Source of the DNA: WTJH01 sp049598145
GTDB lineage: Bacteria > Bacteroidota > Bacteroidia > Flavobacteriales > Flavobacteriaceae
DNA length: 64,000 bases
Direction of reading: 5' to 3'
Assembly (NCBI GenBank): GCA_049598145.1
Contig: JBMYNJ010000001.1
Coordinates: 51,167 to 115,166, forward strand
A program made the position numbers and the translations under genes. The notes under the pieces were generated by a model that had not been told where the DNA came from, did no database searches, and was given only the letters and a program-made list of their open reading frames with translations. Of this stretch, positions 50,049-59,841 are shown one piece after another; the first letter of the stretch is position 1, and the number at the start of each line of letters is the position of its first letter.

Positions 50049-53000
50049 ATGAAATATTTAAACACTTTCCTTTTGTTAGCCTTTTCTTTGATAGCATTTG
50101 CTCAACAACAATCCATAGAAGGGGTCGTCTTGGATGAAAACGACAGCCCCTTGCTAGGGGTCAACATTTTTGTTAAAGGAACAGCTAATGGAGTTACCTC
50201 AGATTTTGATGGAAATTTTCAAATAGCAGTCAACCTGGGAGAAACTTTAGTATTTAGTTCCATTGGGTTTAAAACTCAAGAACTGACCGTAAATTCTTAT
50301 GACCAATTGAGTGTTGTCCTTATCGGAGATGCTGAATCTTTGGATGAGGTGATTATTACGGGCTATGGAAGTCAGAAAAAAAGCAATGTAATTGGTTCGG
50401 TGGTTAGTGTTGATGTAGAGGAGGCGAACAAATTGCCGACCACCAATGTATCCGAACTTTTAAGAGGGCGCGCTGCTGGGGTACAAGTGAACTTAGGAGA
50501 TGCCCGCCCGGGAGGAAACTCCAGCATTGTTATACGAGGGAACGTCTCCGTTGCAGGCGGAAACAATCCGCTTATTATTGTCGATGGGCTTCCTTTCGAC
50601 AGCCTGAATGATATTTCTCCAGACGATATAGCGAGTATTGAAATCCTGAAGGATGCTTCCGCAACGGCCATTTATGGAGCACGTGCCTCAAATGGAGTCG
50701 TTTTAATTACGACTAAGTCGGCCAAAGAAGGAGAGGCCCGTTTCAATTATCACGGCTACCTCACCAGCCAAACCATCCAACGAAATTTTAATCTCTATAC
50801 CGGACAGCAATTTGTCAATCTTAGACGAGAAGCCAATCGCAACCGGCGTACAGGAGAATATTTAAGTGATGGGATTATTTTCTCGCGATTCGAGAGAGAA
50901 GCGATCAACGACAACTCTTTTATCGATTGGGAAGATTTAGTACTGAACGATGCACGAATCGAGAATCATACCCTTAGCGTGAGTAAGGGCTCTGAAAAAA
51001 CCAAGTATTATTCTAGTTTGACGTATTTCAAACAAGACGGAATTATCCCCAACTCAAAGTTTGATCGCTTGAGTTTTAAGTTAAACCTCACTCAACAACT
51101 AACCGATAAAATAGGTTTAGATGCGATTATCAATTATCAGGACTCTAAACAAGACAAAGAAACCGGGGGATTAAATTTTACGACCATCACCCCATTGGCC
51201 AAGCCTTTTGACGAAGAAGGAAACATCGTAAAATATTATTTAGGACCTACCGACACGACCTATATAAATCCGCTCTGGGATCAGGAAGAGTCTACTGACA
51301 AATCCCGTACTAATTTATTTGATCTAAGTCTGCGATTAAATATTGATTTACTTCCAAATCTCAAGTATACCTTAAAAACTTTTCAACGGAATCGGCACCT
51401 TAACCAGGGGGTTTATCGATCTTCTCAACATTCGCAAGGAGATGAAGGAATCCAGGGTGTTGGGGTACTAATCGACAGTAAATACACCCAAAGTTTGTTG
51501 GAAAATATTTTATTCTACACCCCTAACGTGGGCGCCAACCACAGTTTGGATTTGACGGCTGTACAATCGGTTGACGAGCAAAAATCCCAGTACACACAAT
51601 TGGACAAATCCGGATTTACTAACGATAACCTATTATACAACGGACTGGCTACGGAATTGCTCAACAATGTTCGATATGTTAGTCGTCGTCGGATCCTTTC
51701 CTTTATGAGTCGAGTGCGTTATTCTTACAAAGACAAGTATTTGTTGGAAGCTACTATGCGTGCTGATGGGTCGTCTGTGTTTGCTGAAAATCAAAAATGG
51801 GGCTATTTCCCAGCTGTTTCTACGGCATGGAAAATGCACAAGGATTTAAATCTTAATCCAGATATAGTCAACCAACTGAAGCTTCGAGTCAGTATGGGGG
51901 CGACTGGAAACCAAGGGATCAATTCTTTGGAATCTCTGGGAGTTGCCGATTTTACCCCCTATGTTTTCGGAACTCAAGTCGTTGGAGGCTCAACAGCTTC
52001 TTCACGGCTACCCAACCCGGACCTTAAATGGGAAACGACTACTACAGCCAACCTTGGTCTTGATTTTGGGTTGTTTCGCAATCGATTAACGGGAACCATA
52101 GAAGCTTATCAAGCCAATACGACGGATCTGCTTTTGGACCGATCCATTGCTTCATCTACCGGATATGATGTGATTCGTTTCAATGTAGGAGAACTGCAAA
52201 ACCGAGGAATTGAGTTCACCTTGAACGGGAGTCTATTCACCACTGATGACTTCAGCTGGGACGCGAGTTTCATGGCCTCCTCCAATAAAAATGAGGTTAT
52301 TTCACTGACTGGAGAACGCGACAGTGAAGGAAACTTTATTGACATCCCCTCTTCTTCAGGGCGATTGTCCATAGGGCAGTCGATCAACAACATTTGGCTC
52401 CCTCAATACGACGGGATTTTTCAAGAGGGAGACGACATCGCCGGTTCCGGAATTCCAACAGCCCAACCGGGAGATGTTCGTGTAATCGACCAAAACGAGG
52501 ATGGGCAAATCGATAACCGAGACAATGTTTTTACGAATACAGATCCCAAATGGTTTGGCTCATTTACGTCCACCATTCGCTACAAAAACTTCGATTTATT
52601 TATGGACTTCTATACGGTTCAGGGAGCAACCCGGATCAACTCTGTTTTGGCCAACGGAGAACTTTGGAAAGGATCGATCAATGGTATTGTAACGCCTTAT
52701 TATACCCCTGAATATCCCTCTACAGAATATCCAAGGCCTAAACCGATCACTCATGCGCATTTATATTCATTTGCCGTGAGGGATGCGTCTTATATCCGTT
52801 TAAGAACACTTTCTTTGGGCTACAATATTCCCAAAAGCCTGTTATCCAATATTAATGTAAAATCGGGCCGAATCTATTTTACCGGGACCAACTTAGTGAC
52901 CCTGACAGATTTTAAATCCTATTCCCCGGAACAGGATTTATTCAACGGGGTTTTCCCGGAGACAATGAACCTTACGGTAGGAGTAAAGTTTGAATTTTAA
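50049..53000 (+). CDS. susC: SusC-like TonB-dependent outer membrane transporter
   Basis: A 983-residue porin-like transporter. Signal peptide MKYLNTFLLLAFSLIAFAQ. Then a carboxypeptidase-regulatory-like domain (GVVLDENDSPLLGVNIFVKG, about 25-95). Then the TonB-dependent plug (VIITGYGSQKKSNVIGSV onward, about 105-225) and a 22-strand barrel. It ends with the aromatic MNLTVGVKFEF. It imports oligosaccharides across the outer membrane with energy from TonB-ExbBD. The SusD gene follows by 19 bases. Confidence 0.95.
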   Translation: MKYLNTFLLLAFSLIAFAQQQSIEGVVLDENDSPLLGVNIFVKGTANGVTSDFDGNFQIAVNLGETLVFSSIGFKTQELTVNSYDQLSVVLIGDAESLDEVIITGYGSQKKSNVIGSVVSVDVEEANKLPTTNVSELLRGRAAGVQVNLGDARPGGNSSIVIRGNVSVAGGNNPLIIVDGLPFDSLNDISPDDIASIEILKDASATAIYGARASNGVVLITTKSAKEGEARFNYHGYLTSQTIQRNFNLYTGQQFVNLRREANRNRRTGEYLSDGIIFSRFEREAINDNSFIDWEDLVLNDARIENHTLSVSKGSEKTKYYSSLTYFKQDGIIPNSKFDRLSFKLNLTQQLTDKIGLDAIINYQDSKQDKETGGLNFTTITPLAKPFDEEGNIVKYYLGPTDTTYINPLWDQEESTDKSRTNLFDLSLRLNIDLLPNLKYTLKTFQRNRHLNQGVYRSSQHSQGDEGIQGVGVLIDSKYTQSLLENILFYTPNVGANHSLDLTAVQSVDEQKSQYTQLDKSGFTNDNLLYNGLATELLNNVRYVSRRRILSFMSRVRYSYKDKYLLEATMRADGSSVFAENQKWGYFPAVSTAWKMHKDLNLNPDIVNQLKLRVSMGATGNQGINSLESLGVADFTPYVFGTQVVGGSTASSRLPNPDLKWETTTTANLGLDFGLFRNRLTGTIEAYQANTTDLLLDRSIASSTGYDVIRFNVGELQNRGIEFTLNGSLFTTDDFSWDASFMASSNKNEVISLTGERDSEGNFIDIPSSSGRLSIGQSINNIWLPQYDGIFQEGDDIAGSGIPTAQPGDVRVIDQNEDGQIDNRDNVFTNTDPKWFGSFTSTIRYKNFDLFMDFYTVQGATRINSVLANGELWKGSINGIVTPYYTPEYPSTEYPRPKPITHAHLYSFAVRDASYIRLRTLSLGYNIPKSLLSNINVKSGRIYFTGTNLVTLTDFKSYSPEQDLFNGVFPETMNLTVGVKFEF

Positions 53001-53019
53001 AAGAAACTAACGAATTGAC

Positions 53020-54639
53020 ATGAGAAATAAACGTTTTATTTTTTCGATTGGCCTTTTGGCCTCATTTCTATGGACATCTTGTGAAGAAGATTTTCTAAAA
53101 GACGAGTTGTTGTCGAATACCTCTGTGGATTTTTTGTATTCCAGTCCTGAGGGTCTAGAAAATGCTGTAGTAGGGTTATATGCGCTTAACCGGCAGCCCT
53201 ATGATTTCTACACCTGGCAAAATGTTACCTGGAATGGAATGATTCCATTGATATTAACGGCAAAAAGTGATATTGCTGTAGGGATTGATGGGGAAATATC
53301 ACTTTACAGTCGCTTAACTTGGGGAGCTACCCGAGGCGATTTTGGAGTAACTGCAGGCTACAATCTTTTCTGGTCTCTCAACTACAAGATTATTGACCGG
53401 GCAAATGCAATTATTCAAGGAGCAGAAGCCTTAATTGACGCAGGTGACACCACTGTGGGATTAACCCAGACTTTGGCCGAAGCCAAAGCCATGCGAGCAC
53501 AATCCTATTTTACGCTCTATCGAATGTTTAAAAACATTTACATCAAAACAGAGCCAACAAATCCTGAAACAGCATTTGATCGCGCTCAAGACAAATCTTC
53601 TGAGGCAGATATTTTTGCGTTAATCCGTTCCGATCTCAGTTATGCCAGTCAAAATTTACAGTATCAGAGCACACAGTTTGGCCGTTGGAACAAAGGAGCT
53701 GTAGATCATTTGCGGGCCAAAGTAGAAATGTGGCAAAACGAATATCAGGCAGCTGCCGATATTATCGATCAATTGATTAGCAATGGGCCTTATAGTTTGG
53801 TAGGTGTAGACCAAGTTTTTGATGGAGAGCTCAACCATTCTGAAACGCTGTTTGCGATTAATTTCGAAAAGCAAACCATCGGAGGAGGAGGGCCAAATAT
53901 CACCAACTGGAGTGTTGTGTCGGCCTATTGGAATGCCGACGGGCTCGTGCAATCCCTCGAAAATGGAGGAAACGGATTTGGTTTTATCAGTCTTAACGAA
54001 TATGTGGTTGACCTCTTAAACGAAGACCCTAACGATCGTCGTAAGGACAATACCTATTACATCTTTGAGTATTTGTACAACGATGAAAATACCCTTCCTA
54101 ATGGGAAGCAATTGGGCCAACCGTTGGATTTATATTCCAATCATCCCACAAACCCAAATGAATTTTTCCCGTATCACAGACGTCAAAACCCTGGGGTCCT
54201 TAAATATTTTGACAGTTCCATCGAGCCTACCGATCGGGAGCACTTTACCAATGTGATGATTTATCGTTTGGCAGAGTCATATTTAATCGGTGCGGAGGCG
54301 CATATGCAATTGGGGAACAATACACGAGCCTTACAATACCTGAACGATATCCGTGCACGTGCAGGAGCAGCTCCGGTCAGTACTATTGATATCGATGTGA
54401 TCTTGGATGAGCGTGCCCGAGAATTGGCTTTCGAGGGCCAGCGCTGGTACACCCTAAAGCGTACAGGAAAAATGTATGAATACTTAATGGATCATATGAA
54501 CAACGATAATATGAACGAATATTATTATCCCGACGGAAATCCCAAGGACCTCTATCGGGCACATATGGAAAACCTTCCAATCCCTCAAGAGCAATTAGAC
54601 TTGCTCGGGGATAATTACCCTCAGAATGAGGGCTATTAA
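53020..54639 (+). CDS. susD: SusD-like surface glycan-binding lipoprotein
   Basis: A 539-residue RagB/SusD protein. Signal peptide ends at FLWTSCEEDFL, a lipoprotein Cys with acidic residues after it, fitting Bacteroidetes surface lipoprotein export. TPR-like helices include the stretch LAEAKAMRAQSYFTLYRMF. The C-terminal block holds ILDERARELAFEGQRWYTLKRTGK. It forms the lid over SusC and binds glycan. Confidence 0.95.
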   Translation: MRNKRFIFSIGLLASFLWTSCEEDFLKDELLSNTSVDFLYSSPEGLENAVVGLYALNRQPYDFYTWQNVTWNGMIPLILTAKSDIAVGIDGEISLYSRLTWGATRGDFGVTAGYNLFWSLNYKIIDRANAIIQGAEALIDAGDTTVGLTQTLAEAKAMRAQSYFTLYRMFKNIYIKTEPTNPETAFDRAQDKSSEADIFALIRSDLSYASQNLQYQSTQFGRWNKGAVDHLRAKVEMWQNEYQAAADIIDQLISNGPYSLVGVDQVFDGELNHSETLFAINFEKQTIGGGGPNITNWSVVSAYWNADGLVQSLENGGNGFGFISLNEYVVDLLNEDPNDRRKDNTYYIFEYLYNDENTLPNGKQLGQPLDLYSNHPTNPNEFFPYHRRQNPGVLKYFDSSIEPTDREHFTNVMIYRLAESYLIGAEAHMQLGNNTRALQYLNDIRARAGAAPVSTIDIDVILDERARELAFEGQRWYTLKRTGKMYEYLMDHMNNDNMNEYYYPDGNPKDLYRAHMENLPIPQEQLDLLGDNYPQNEGY

Positions 54640-54671
54640 TACTGTAATCTTTTAACTAAACCTGAAACTAA

Positions 54672-56924
54672 ATGAAAACAACTATTCAGAATTTCAAAAC
54701 AGTTGCAATGCTTTTCACAGCACTGCTACTTTCTTTTAGTCAGATTTCATGTTCGAATGACGACGATGACGCACCACCACCAGTGGTAGTCGATAACAAT
54801 GATGACAACGGTGGTAACGGTGGTAACGGCGGCGATGGTGGTGATGGCGGCGATGGTGGTGATGGCGGTGATGGCGGTGATGGCGGCTGTGAGTTTGAAA
54901 ACGTTAATCCCAACCTCAATAGTGGAACCATCGATTTCGAATGCTCTGGAAATGCATTCCTTGCAGCAGATGAGCTAAACGACGAAAATCCCAATGGGAA
55001 CTGGGGTCGTTTTGGCCCTGGAAGTGGAGGAGACGAATTTTTAACCTTAAACTACATAGACAATCCTTACTCTGGAGGGATCAACACTTCCGGACGAGTA
55101 TTGGCAGTAACTGAACAGGCTGGAGTTGAAAACTGGTCCGGGTTCTTTTTTGATTTGGAAGAGAAAATCAATTTTCCTGCAGGTCAAGGAGCGATTAAGG
55201 TCAAGGTCTATTCCGAAGCTCCCGATCAAAATGTACTTTTAAAGCTTGAAGACAAAACAGACGCGAATATTACTACAGGAGACCGTACTGCTTTGACTAC
55301 AGCCTCGGGGGAATGGGAAGAAGTTGTCTTTAACATCTCCGAAGATATGAGCGGGACGTATGACCGTATCGTATTCATCATGAACTTGGGTGCTTCAAAT
55401 GATGCTGAGCGAATTTATTATTTGGATGATATCGCATTTTCTGAGCCAGTTGAGGTGGTTGTCCCAGACGACCCAACAACAGCTGCACCTACACCAACTC
55501 AAGACGAGTCTAGCGTACTATCCATCTTTAGTGATGCATACACAAACGTAGAAGGAACCAACTTTAACCCAGATTGGGGACAATCTACAGTTGTAGAAGA
55601 AGTTTCTATCGACGGGAACAACACCCTGAAATATGGCAACCTGAACTATCAAGGAACTGAGTTTTCTCCAGCCTTAGATGTATCGGGTAAAACAACCTTA
55701 CATATCGATTACTGGACGCCTAACGCAACTTTCCTAAATTTCTACTTGATTAGTCCTGGTCCTGCAGAAACTTCAGTAGCCTTAAATGTAGACAATCTTG
55801 GTCAGTGGCAGAGCATAGACATTCCATTGAGCAGTTTCTCAGATGTCGTAACCCTCTCTGATGTAATCCAATTCAAAGTAGAAGGAAACGGAAATGTATT
55901 CTTTGACAACATTTACTTCTATGGTTCTAGTGCTTCTCCAGGAGCTGCTGCTCCGGCACCAACACATCCAGAATCTGAAGTGATGTCTATTTTTAGTGAT
56001 TCCTATACAGATGTAGCCGGAACCAACTTTAACCCGGACTGGGGACAATCAGGTACTGTAGAATTTGAAGAGCTTTCAGCTGGAAATTCTGCTATGAAAT
56101 ACACCAACCTAAACTATCAAGGGACTCAATTTGGAGCAGCTCTTGATGTAACAGGTAAATCACATATTCACTTAGACTACTGGTCGGCGGATGCTTCAGA
56201 ACTTAACTTCTTCTTGATTAGTTCTGGTCCTGCAGAAGTCGCCTATGCTTTACCGATCCAAGCGGGAAGCTGGCAAAGTGTAGATATCCCATTAAGTGAG
56301 TTCTCAAGTGTAGTAGATCTCGCTGATGTGATTCAGTTTAAAGTGGATACTGGAGCCAACGGAAGTGGAGTAACTGTGTATTGGGATAATATTTATTTCC
56401 ATGGAACAAGTTCAGGAACCACAGGAGGAAACTCTGGAGGGAGCAGTGGCGGAACTTCTGCCAATCAACCTTCGACTTCAGCTCCAACACCAAGTCAAGC
56501 AGACGCTGATGTGATCTCTATTTTTAGTGATGCATTTACTGATGTAGCAGGGACAGATTTCAACCCGAACTGGGGACAGTCTACTGTAGCGACTACAGAA
56601 TCTTATGTATCGGGAGACTCTGTATTGAAGTATACCAACCTGAACTATCAAGGATTTACCTTCCAGTCCTCTATTGACGTTTCTGGAAAGACAAACGTGC
56701 ATTTGGATTACTGGATAGCAGATACAACAGCAGTTAATTTCTATTTAATTAGCCCTGGCCCTGCTGAAACAGCATATGCATTAGATTGTAGCACAACTGG
56801 GCAGTGGATTAGTGTAGATATCCCTTTATCAACATTTACTGCTGTAAACCTTGCTGACGTATTCCAGATGAAGTTAGGAGAAGGAAACGGAACGATTTAT
56901 TTCGATAACATTTATTTCCACTAA
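54672..56924 (+). CDS. Surface lipoprotein with three repeated glycan-binding-like modules
   Basis: A 750-residue protein. Signal peptide, Cys27 with SNDDDD behind it (surface-export signal), then a Gly-Gly-Asp/Asn repeat linker (residues 46-72). A beta-rich domain occupies about 85-256. Three similar modules of about 145 residues follow (about 273-418, 427-577 and 603-750). Each has APTP..., SIFSD.Y/F, NFNP.WGQ, LNYQG, ID/LDYW, LISPGP and FDNIYF, with a Ser/Gly linker before the third. The position after susD is that of a SusE/F-like surface glycan-binding protein. The modules look like carbohydrate-binding beta-sandwiches; the CBM family cannot be named from sequence alone. Confidence 0.8.
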   Translation: MKTTIQNFKTVAMLFTALLLSFSQISCSNDDDDAPPPVVVDNNDDNGGNGGNGGDGGDGGDGGDGGDGGDGGCEFENVNPNLNSGTIDFECSGNAFLAADELNDENPNGNWGRFGPGSGGDEFLTLNYIDNPYSGGINTSGRVLAVTEQAGVENWSGFFFDLEEKINFPAGQGAIKVKVYSEAPDQNVLLKLEDKTDANITTGDRTALTTASGEWEEVVFNISEDMSGTYDRIVFIMNLGASNDAERIYYLDDIAFSEPVEVVVPDDPTTAAPTPTQDESSVLSIFSDAYTNVEGTNFNPDWGQSTVVEEVSIDGNNTLKYGNLNYQGTEFSPALDVSGKTTLHIDYWTPNATFLNFYLISPGPAETSVALNVDNLGQWQSIDIPLSSFSDVVTLSDVIQFKVEGNGNVFFDNIYFYGSSASPGAAAPAPTHPESEVMSIFSDSYTDVAGTNFNPDWGQSGTVEFEELSAGNSAMKYTNLNYQGTQFGAALDVTGKSHIHLDYWSADASELNFFLISSGPAEVAYALPIQAGSWQSVDIPLSEFSSVVDLADVIQFKVDTGANGSGVTVYWDNIYFHGTSSGTTGGNSGGSSGGTSANQPSTSAPTPSQADADVISIFSDAFTDVAGTDFNPNWGQSTVATTESYVSGDSVLKYTNLNYQGFTFQSSIDVSGKTNVHLDYWIADTTAVNFYLISPGPAETAYALDCSTTGQWISVDIPLSTFTAVNLADVFQMKLGEGNGTIYFDNIYFH
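54807..54887 (+). repeat. Nine 9-base units encoding (N/D)GG linker
   Basis: Nine tandem codon triplets for N/D-Gly-Gly, residues 46-72 of the surface lipoprotein. The first three are NGG and the last six DGG. It is a flexible, acidic, low-complexity spacer between the lipid anchor and the binding modules. The DNA repeat could expand or contract by slippage. Confidence 0.8.
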
Positions 56925-58045
56925 TGAAGAATAACGTACTGAATTTTTTCGTACGATTCTTATGCCTTCCGTTACTCTTCTGGAGCTGTGGAGGCGATTC
57001 GGAAGCTTCAACAGAATTAGCGAATATCGCTATTGAAATCAATCTCCAAGGGGAATCTTCGGATTCCCCTAATGGGGATGGTTCAGGGGAAGTGACCTTC
57101 AACGTAACGGCCTCCAATGCCGTATCCTATGCCTTTCGTGTAGCAGGTGAAGATCGCGTGGAAAATGAGACAGGTGTTTTTGAACATCAGTTTACCTTCG
57201 ACGGCTTGCATACCTATGATATTTACTACTGGGCCTATTCGGCAACGGGGGAATATCTTGAAGGGACTCAGGCGGTTGAAGTTTACAAGACGCCAAGAAC
57301 TTTTCAAGAGCTCATCTTTGAAGACGATTTTAATTACGATGGAGTTGTGAATAGTGAAAAATGGCATCACCAAGTGATCCCCCCGAATAACAATTCTTGG
57401 TTTAATGGAGAACGTCAACATTACACCGATCGAACAGACAATTCTTTTGTCAGTGAAGGAACCTTAAAAATTGTTGCCAAGAAAGAAACATATGAGTTTA
57501 ACGGAACCACCAAATTTTATACTTCGGCCCGTTTAAATTCCAAGTTTGCTTTTCAATACGGACGTGTAGATGTTCGTGCTAAATTACCGGCTGGAGGTGG
57601 AACCTGGCCCGCTATTTGGACTTTAGGGGCTAATATTGGTACCCTTGGGAACTATTTTGGAACTCAGTATGGAGATGTCGATTGGCCGCGTTGTGGTGAG
57701 ATTGATATCATGGAACAAACCGGTGGAGAGAAAGATCGTATCATGGGTACTTTACATTGGGCAAACGCCCAAACCGGATCGCATGCCGATTATGGGAGCT
57801 CTAGAAGTGTTTCAAATGTAGATGAGGAATTTCATATCTACTCGGTCGTTTGGACTTCAAGTACAATTCAAATCATGTATGACAATAGCGTGTATCATAC
57901 AATGAATAATAACGCAAATGTACCTTTCGATAATCCACATTTTTTACTCTTAAACATAGCTGTTGGGGGAACTTTAGGAGGAGCTATTCCAACTAATTTC
58001 CCAGATCAGACAATGGAGATTGATTATGTTCGGATTTATCAATAG
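56924..58045 (+). CDS. GH16 beta-glucanase lipoprotein with N-terminal Ig-like domain
   Basis: A 373-residue lipoprotein (LFWSCGGDSE). Residues about 30-115 form a PKD/Ig-like domain. The catalytic GH16 jelly roll follows (about 118-373). The active-site motif is GEIDIME with nucleophile Glu259, Asp261 and acid/base Glu264. FAFQYGRVDVRAKLP and WPAIWTLG are typical. It starts at the last base of the preceding stop (TAATG). Likely a laminarinase at the cell surface or periplasm. Confidence 0.92.
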   Translation: MKNNVLNFFVRFLCLPLLFWSCGGDSEASTELANIAIEINLQGESSDSPNGDGSGEVTFNVTASNAVSYAFRVAGEDRVENETGVFEHQFTFDGLHTYDIYYWAYSATGEYLEGTQAVEVYKTPRTFQELIFEDDFNYDGVVNSEKWHHQVIPPNNNSWFNGERQHYTDRTDNSFVSEGTLKIVAKKETYEFNGTTKFYTSARLNSKFAFQYGRVDVRAKLPAGGGTWPAIWTLGANIGTLGNYFGTQYGDVDWPRCGEIDIMEQTGGEKDRIMGTLHWANAQTGSHADYGSSRSVSNVDEEFHIYSVVWTSSTIQIMYDNSVYHTMNNNANVPFDNPHFLLLNIAVGGTLGGAIPTNFPDQTMEIDYVRIYQ

Positions 58046-58049
58046 CCGA

Positions 58050-58064
58050 GCCTAATTAATAGGC
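58050..58064 (+). repeat. Small stem-loop between GH16 genes
   Basis: GCCTA-ATTAA-TAGGC forms a 5-bp hairpin 5 bases after the first GH16 stop, without a T tract. It may mark an mRNA processing point within the PUL operon. Confidence 0.35.
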
Positions 58065-58114
58065 ATGGTCAATTCGTAGAAAGACCTTAATTATTTTAAA
58101 AAAACATATAAAGC

Positions 58115-58921
58115 ATGACTCTTTACATGATCTCATGGTTGACCCTTTTGTTTCAAGGAGTACAATTTCTCAACATGCCGATGGTTGAGGAAAAAACCAA
58201 GTCTTATACTCATTTGATTTGGAGTGACGAATTCAACCAAGACGGAGCACCCACATTGGAAAAATGGAGTTACGAATTAGGAGATGGGTGTCCAAATCTT
58301 TGTGGTTGGGGAAATCAAGAATCTCAATTTTATACCAATCGCCCAGATAACGTACGCGTAAGGAATGGATTTTTGGAGCTCACAGCGAAACGGGAAGTTT
58401 ATCAAGGGGCAAATTTTACGTCAGCCCGAATTAAAACCCAAGGCAAATTTGAATTCACCTATGGGCGTGTGGAAGTTCGTGCGAAACTTCCCCAAGGAAA
58501 AGGGGTATGGCCTGCCATATGGATGTTGGGTGCCAACATAAACCAGGTGGGTTGGCCCAGTTGTGGGGAAATCGATATTATGGAGTATGTCGGAAACCAG
58601 CCCGACGTCATTCACGGATCGATTCACAACGATTCAAGTCACGGAAATACGGTGAATACTCGTAAACTCCAAACAACAAACCTGACACAAGAATTTCATA
58701 TTTATGAGGTTATCTGGCAAGAGGACAAAATTGTTTTCCAGATGGATGGCAATCAATTTTACACCTACCAACCCGGTAATAAAAGTCCTCGAAACTGGCC
58801 TTTTGACAAAGACCAGTATTTATTAATAAATTTAGCGATGGGGGGAGGCTTTGGCGGAGCTATCGATCCCACTTTTGAGTCTGGGACCTTACAGGTAGAC
58901 TATATCCGTGTTTACCAATAA
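58115..58921 (+). CDS. GH16 beta-glucanase
   Basis: A 268-residue single-domain GH16. The motif CGEIDIMEYVG places catalytic Glu152, Asp154 and Glu157. TYGRVEVRAKLPQGKGVWPAIWMLGANI is the core sequence. The N-terminus is hydrophobic (MISWLTLLFQGVQFLNM), suggesting export, but the signal is weak and has no lipobox. Two Cys in DGCPNLCGWG may form a disulfide. It resembles the next gene closely (shared AKLP..RGVWPAIWMLG, YYxGN), so they are probably tandem duplicates. Confidence 0.93.
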   Translation: MTLYMISWLTLLFQGVQFLNMPMVEEKTKSYTHLIWSDEFNQDGAPTLEKWSYELGDGCPNLCGWGNQESQFYTNRPDNVRVRNGFLELTAKREVYQGANFTSARIKTQGKFEFTYGRVEVRAKLPQGKGVWPAIWMLGANINQVGWPSCGEIDIMEYVGNQPDVIHGSIHNDSSHGNTVNTRKLQTTNLTQEFHIYEVIWQEDKIVFQMDGNQFYTYQPGNKSPRNWPFDKDQYLLINLAMGGGFGGAIDPTFESGTLQVDYIRVYQ

Positions 58922-58973
58922 ACAACCTACAATCTTTAGTGTGTATCACCTACAGGACTTATTTTAGTTTTCC

Positions 58974-59786
58974 ATGTTTAATGACCTATTTCAAAGGAAT
59001 CGTTTTCCCTTTCTTATACTCTTTTCTTTGGGGGTGTTAACTTCATGTTCCAACACAGCTCAAGAAAACCCTGAACCTTATTCTACATTGATTTGGGAAG
59101 ATAATTTTGAACAAGACGGGAGTATTTCAATGGAAAATTGGAGCTACGAAACCGGAAGAGGAAATAACGGTTGGGGCAATGGTGAATCTCAATACTATAC
59201 TGCCCGACCCGAAAACATAGTAGTGGAAGAGGGCCTGTTAAAAATTCATGCCCGCCGTGAAGACTATCAAGGAGCTCGATACACCTCAGCTCGAATCAAA
59301 TCACAAGGCTTGTTTCAGTTCACTTATGGTAAAGTAGAAGTACGGGCGAAACTCCCCAGTGGAAGAGGTGTTTGGCCAGCCATTTGGATGTTGGGCCGAA
59401 ACTTTACATCTGTTGGTTGGCCCCGGTGTGGAGAGATCGATATCATGGAATATTCGGGAAACCGCCCCGGACAGATTAGTGCAGCCATTCACAATGCCTC
59501 CAGTTATGGTAATACCCAAAACACCCAAACGAAATCTGTGGAAAATGAAACGTCTGAATTTCATGTCTATTCGATTGAATGGGACGCAGAAATGATCCGT
59601 TTTTTTGTAGATGGCGAACGTTTTTATGTCTATAGTCCTTACCCAAAAACTCCAGAAAATTGGCCTTTTGACGCGAATCAATTTTTAATTCTTAATGTAG
59701 CTATGGGCGGCAGCTATGGCGGGAGTATAGACCCTAATTTCCAGCACGGGACCTTAGAAGTTGATTATGTTCGGGTCTATCAATAA
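58974..59786 (+). CDS. GH16 beta-glucanase lipoprotein
   Basis: A 270-residue GH16 lipoprotein (signal LFSLGVLTSCSN). Active site CGEIDIMEYSG: Glu154, Asp156, Glu159. It shares FTYGKVEVRAKLPSGRGVWPAIWMLGRN with the preceding protein, but has a lipoprotein signal. Together the three GH16 genes make an endo-beta-glucanase set; laminarin (beta-1,3/1,6-glucan) is the likely substrate from the GH16-SusCD context. Confidence 0.93.
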   Translation: MFNDLFQRNRFPFLILFSLGVLTSCSNTAQENPEPYSTLIWEDNFEQDGSISMENWSYETGRGNNGWGNGESQYYTARPENIVVEEGLLKIHARREDYQGARYTSARIKSQGLFQFTYGKVEVRAKLPSGRGVWPAIWMLGRNFTSVGWPRCGEIDIMEYSGNRPGQISAAIHNASSYGNTQNTQTKSVENETSEFHVYSIEWDAEMIRFFVDGERFYVYSPYPKTPENWPFDANQFLILNVAMGGSYGGSIDPNFQHGTLEVDYVRVYQ

Positions 59787-59841
59787 TTGCAATTAAAACC
59801 CAATAGATTCTAACTGAGGCGAATTTTCTACCTTTAGAGGG

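Noticed and set aside
54740..54994. Antisense frame rich in Pro-Pro-Ser repeats
   Set aside because: It is the complement of the Gly-Gly-Asp tandem repeat in the surface lipoprotein; it has no start context or independent support.
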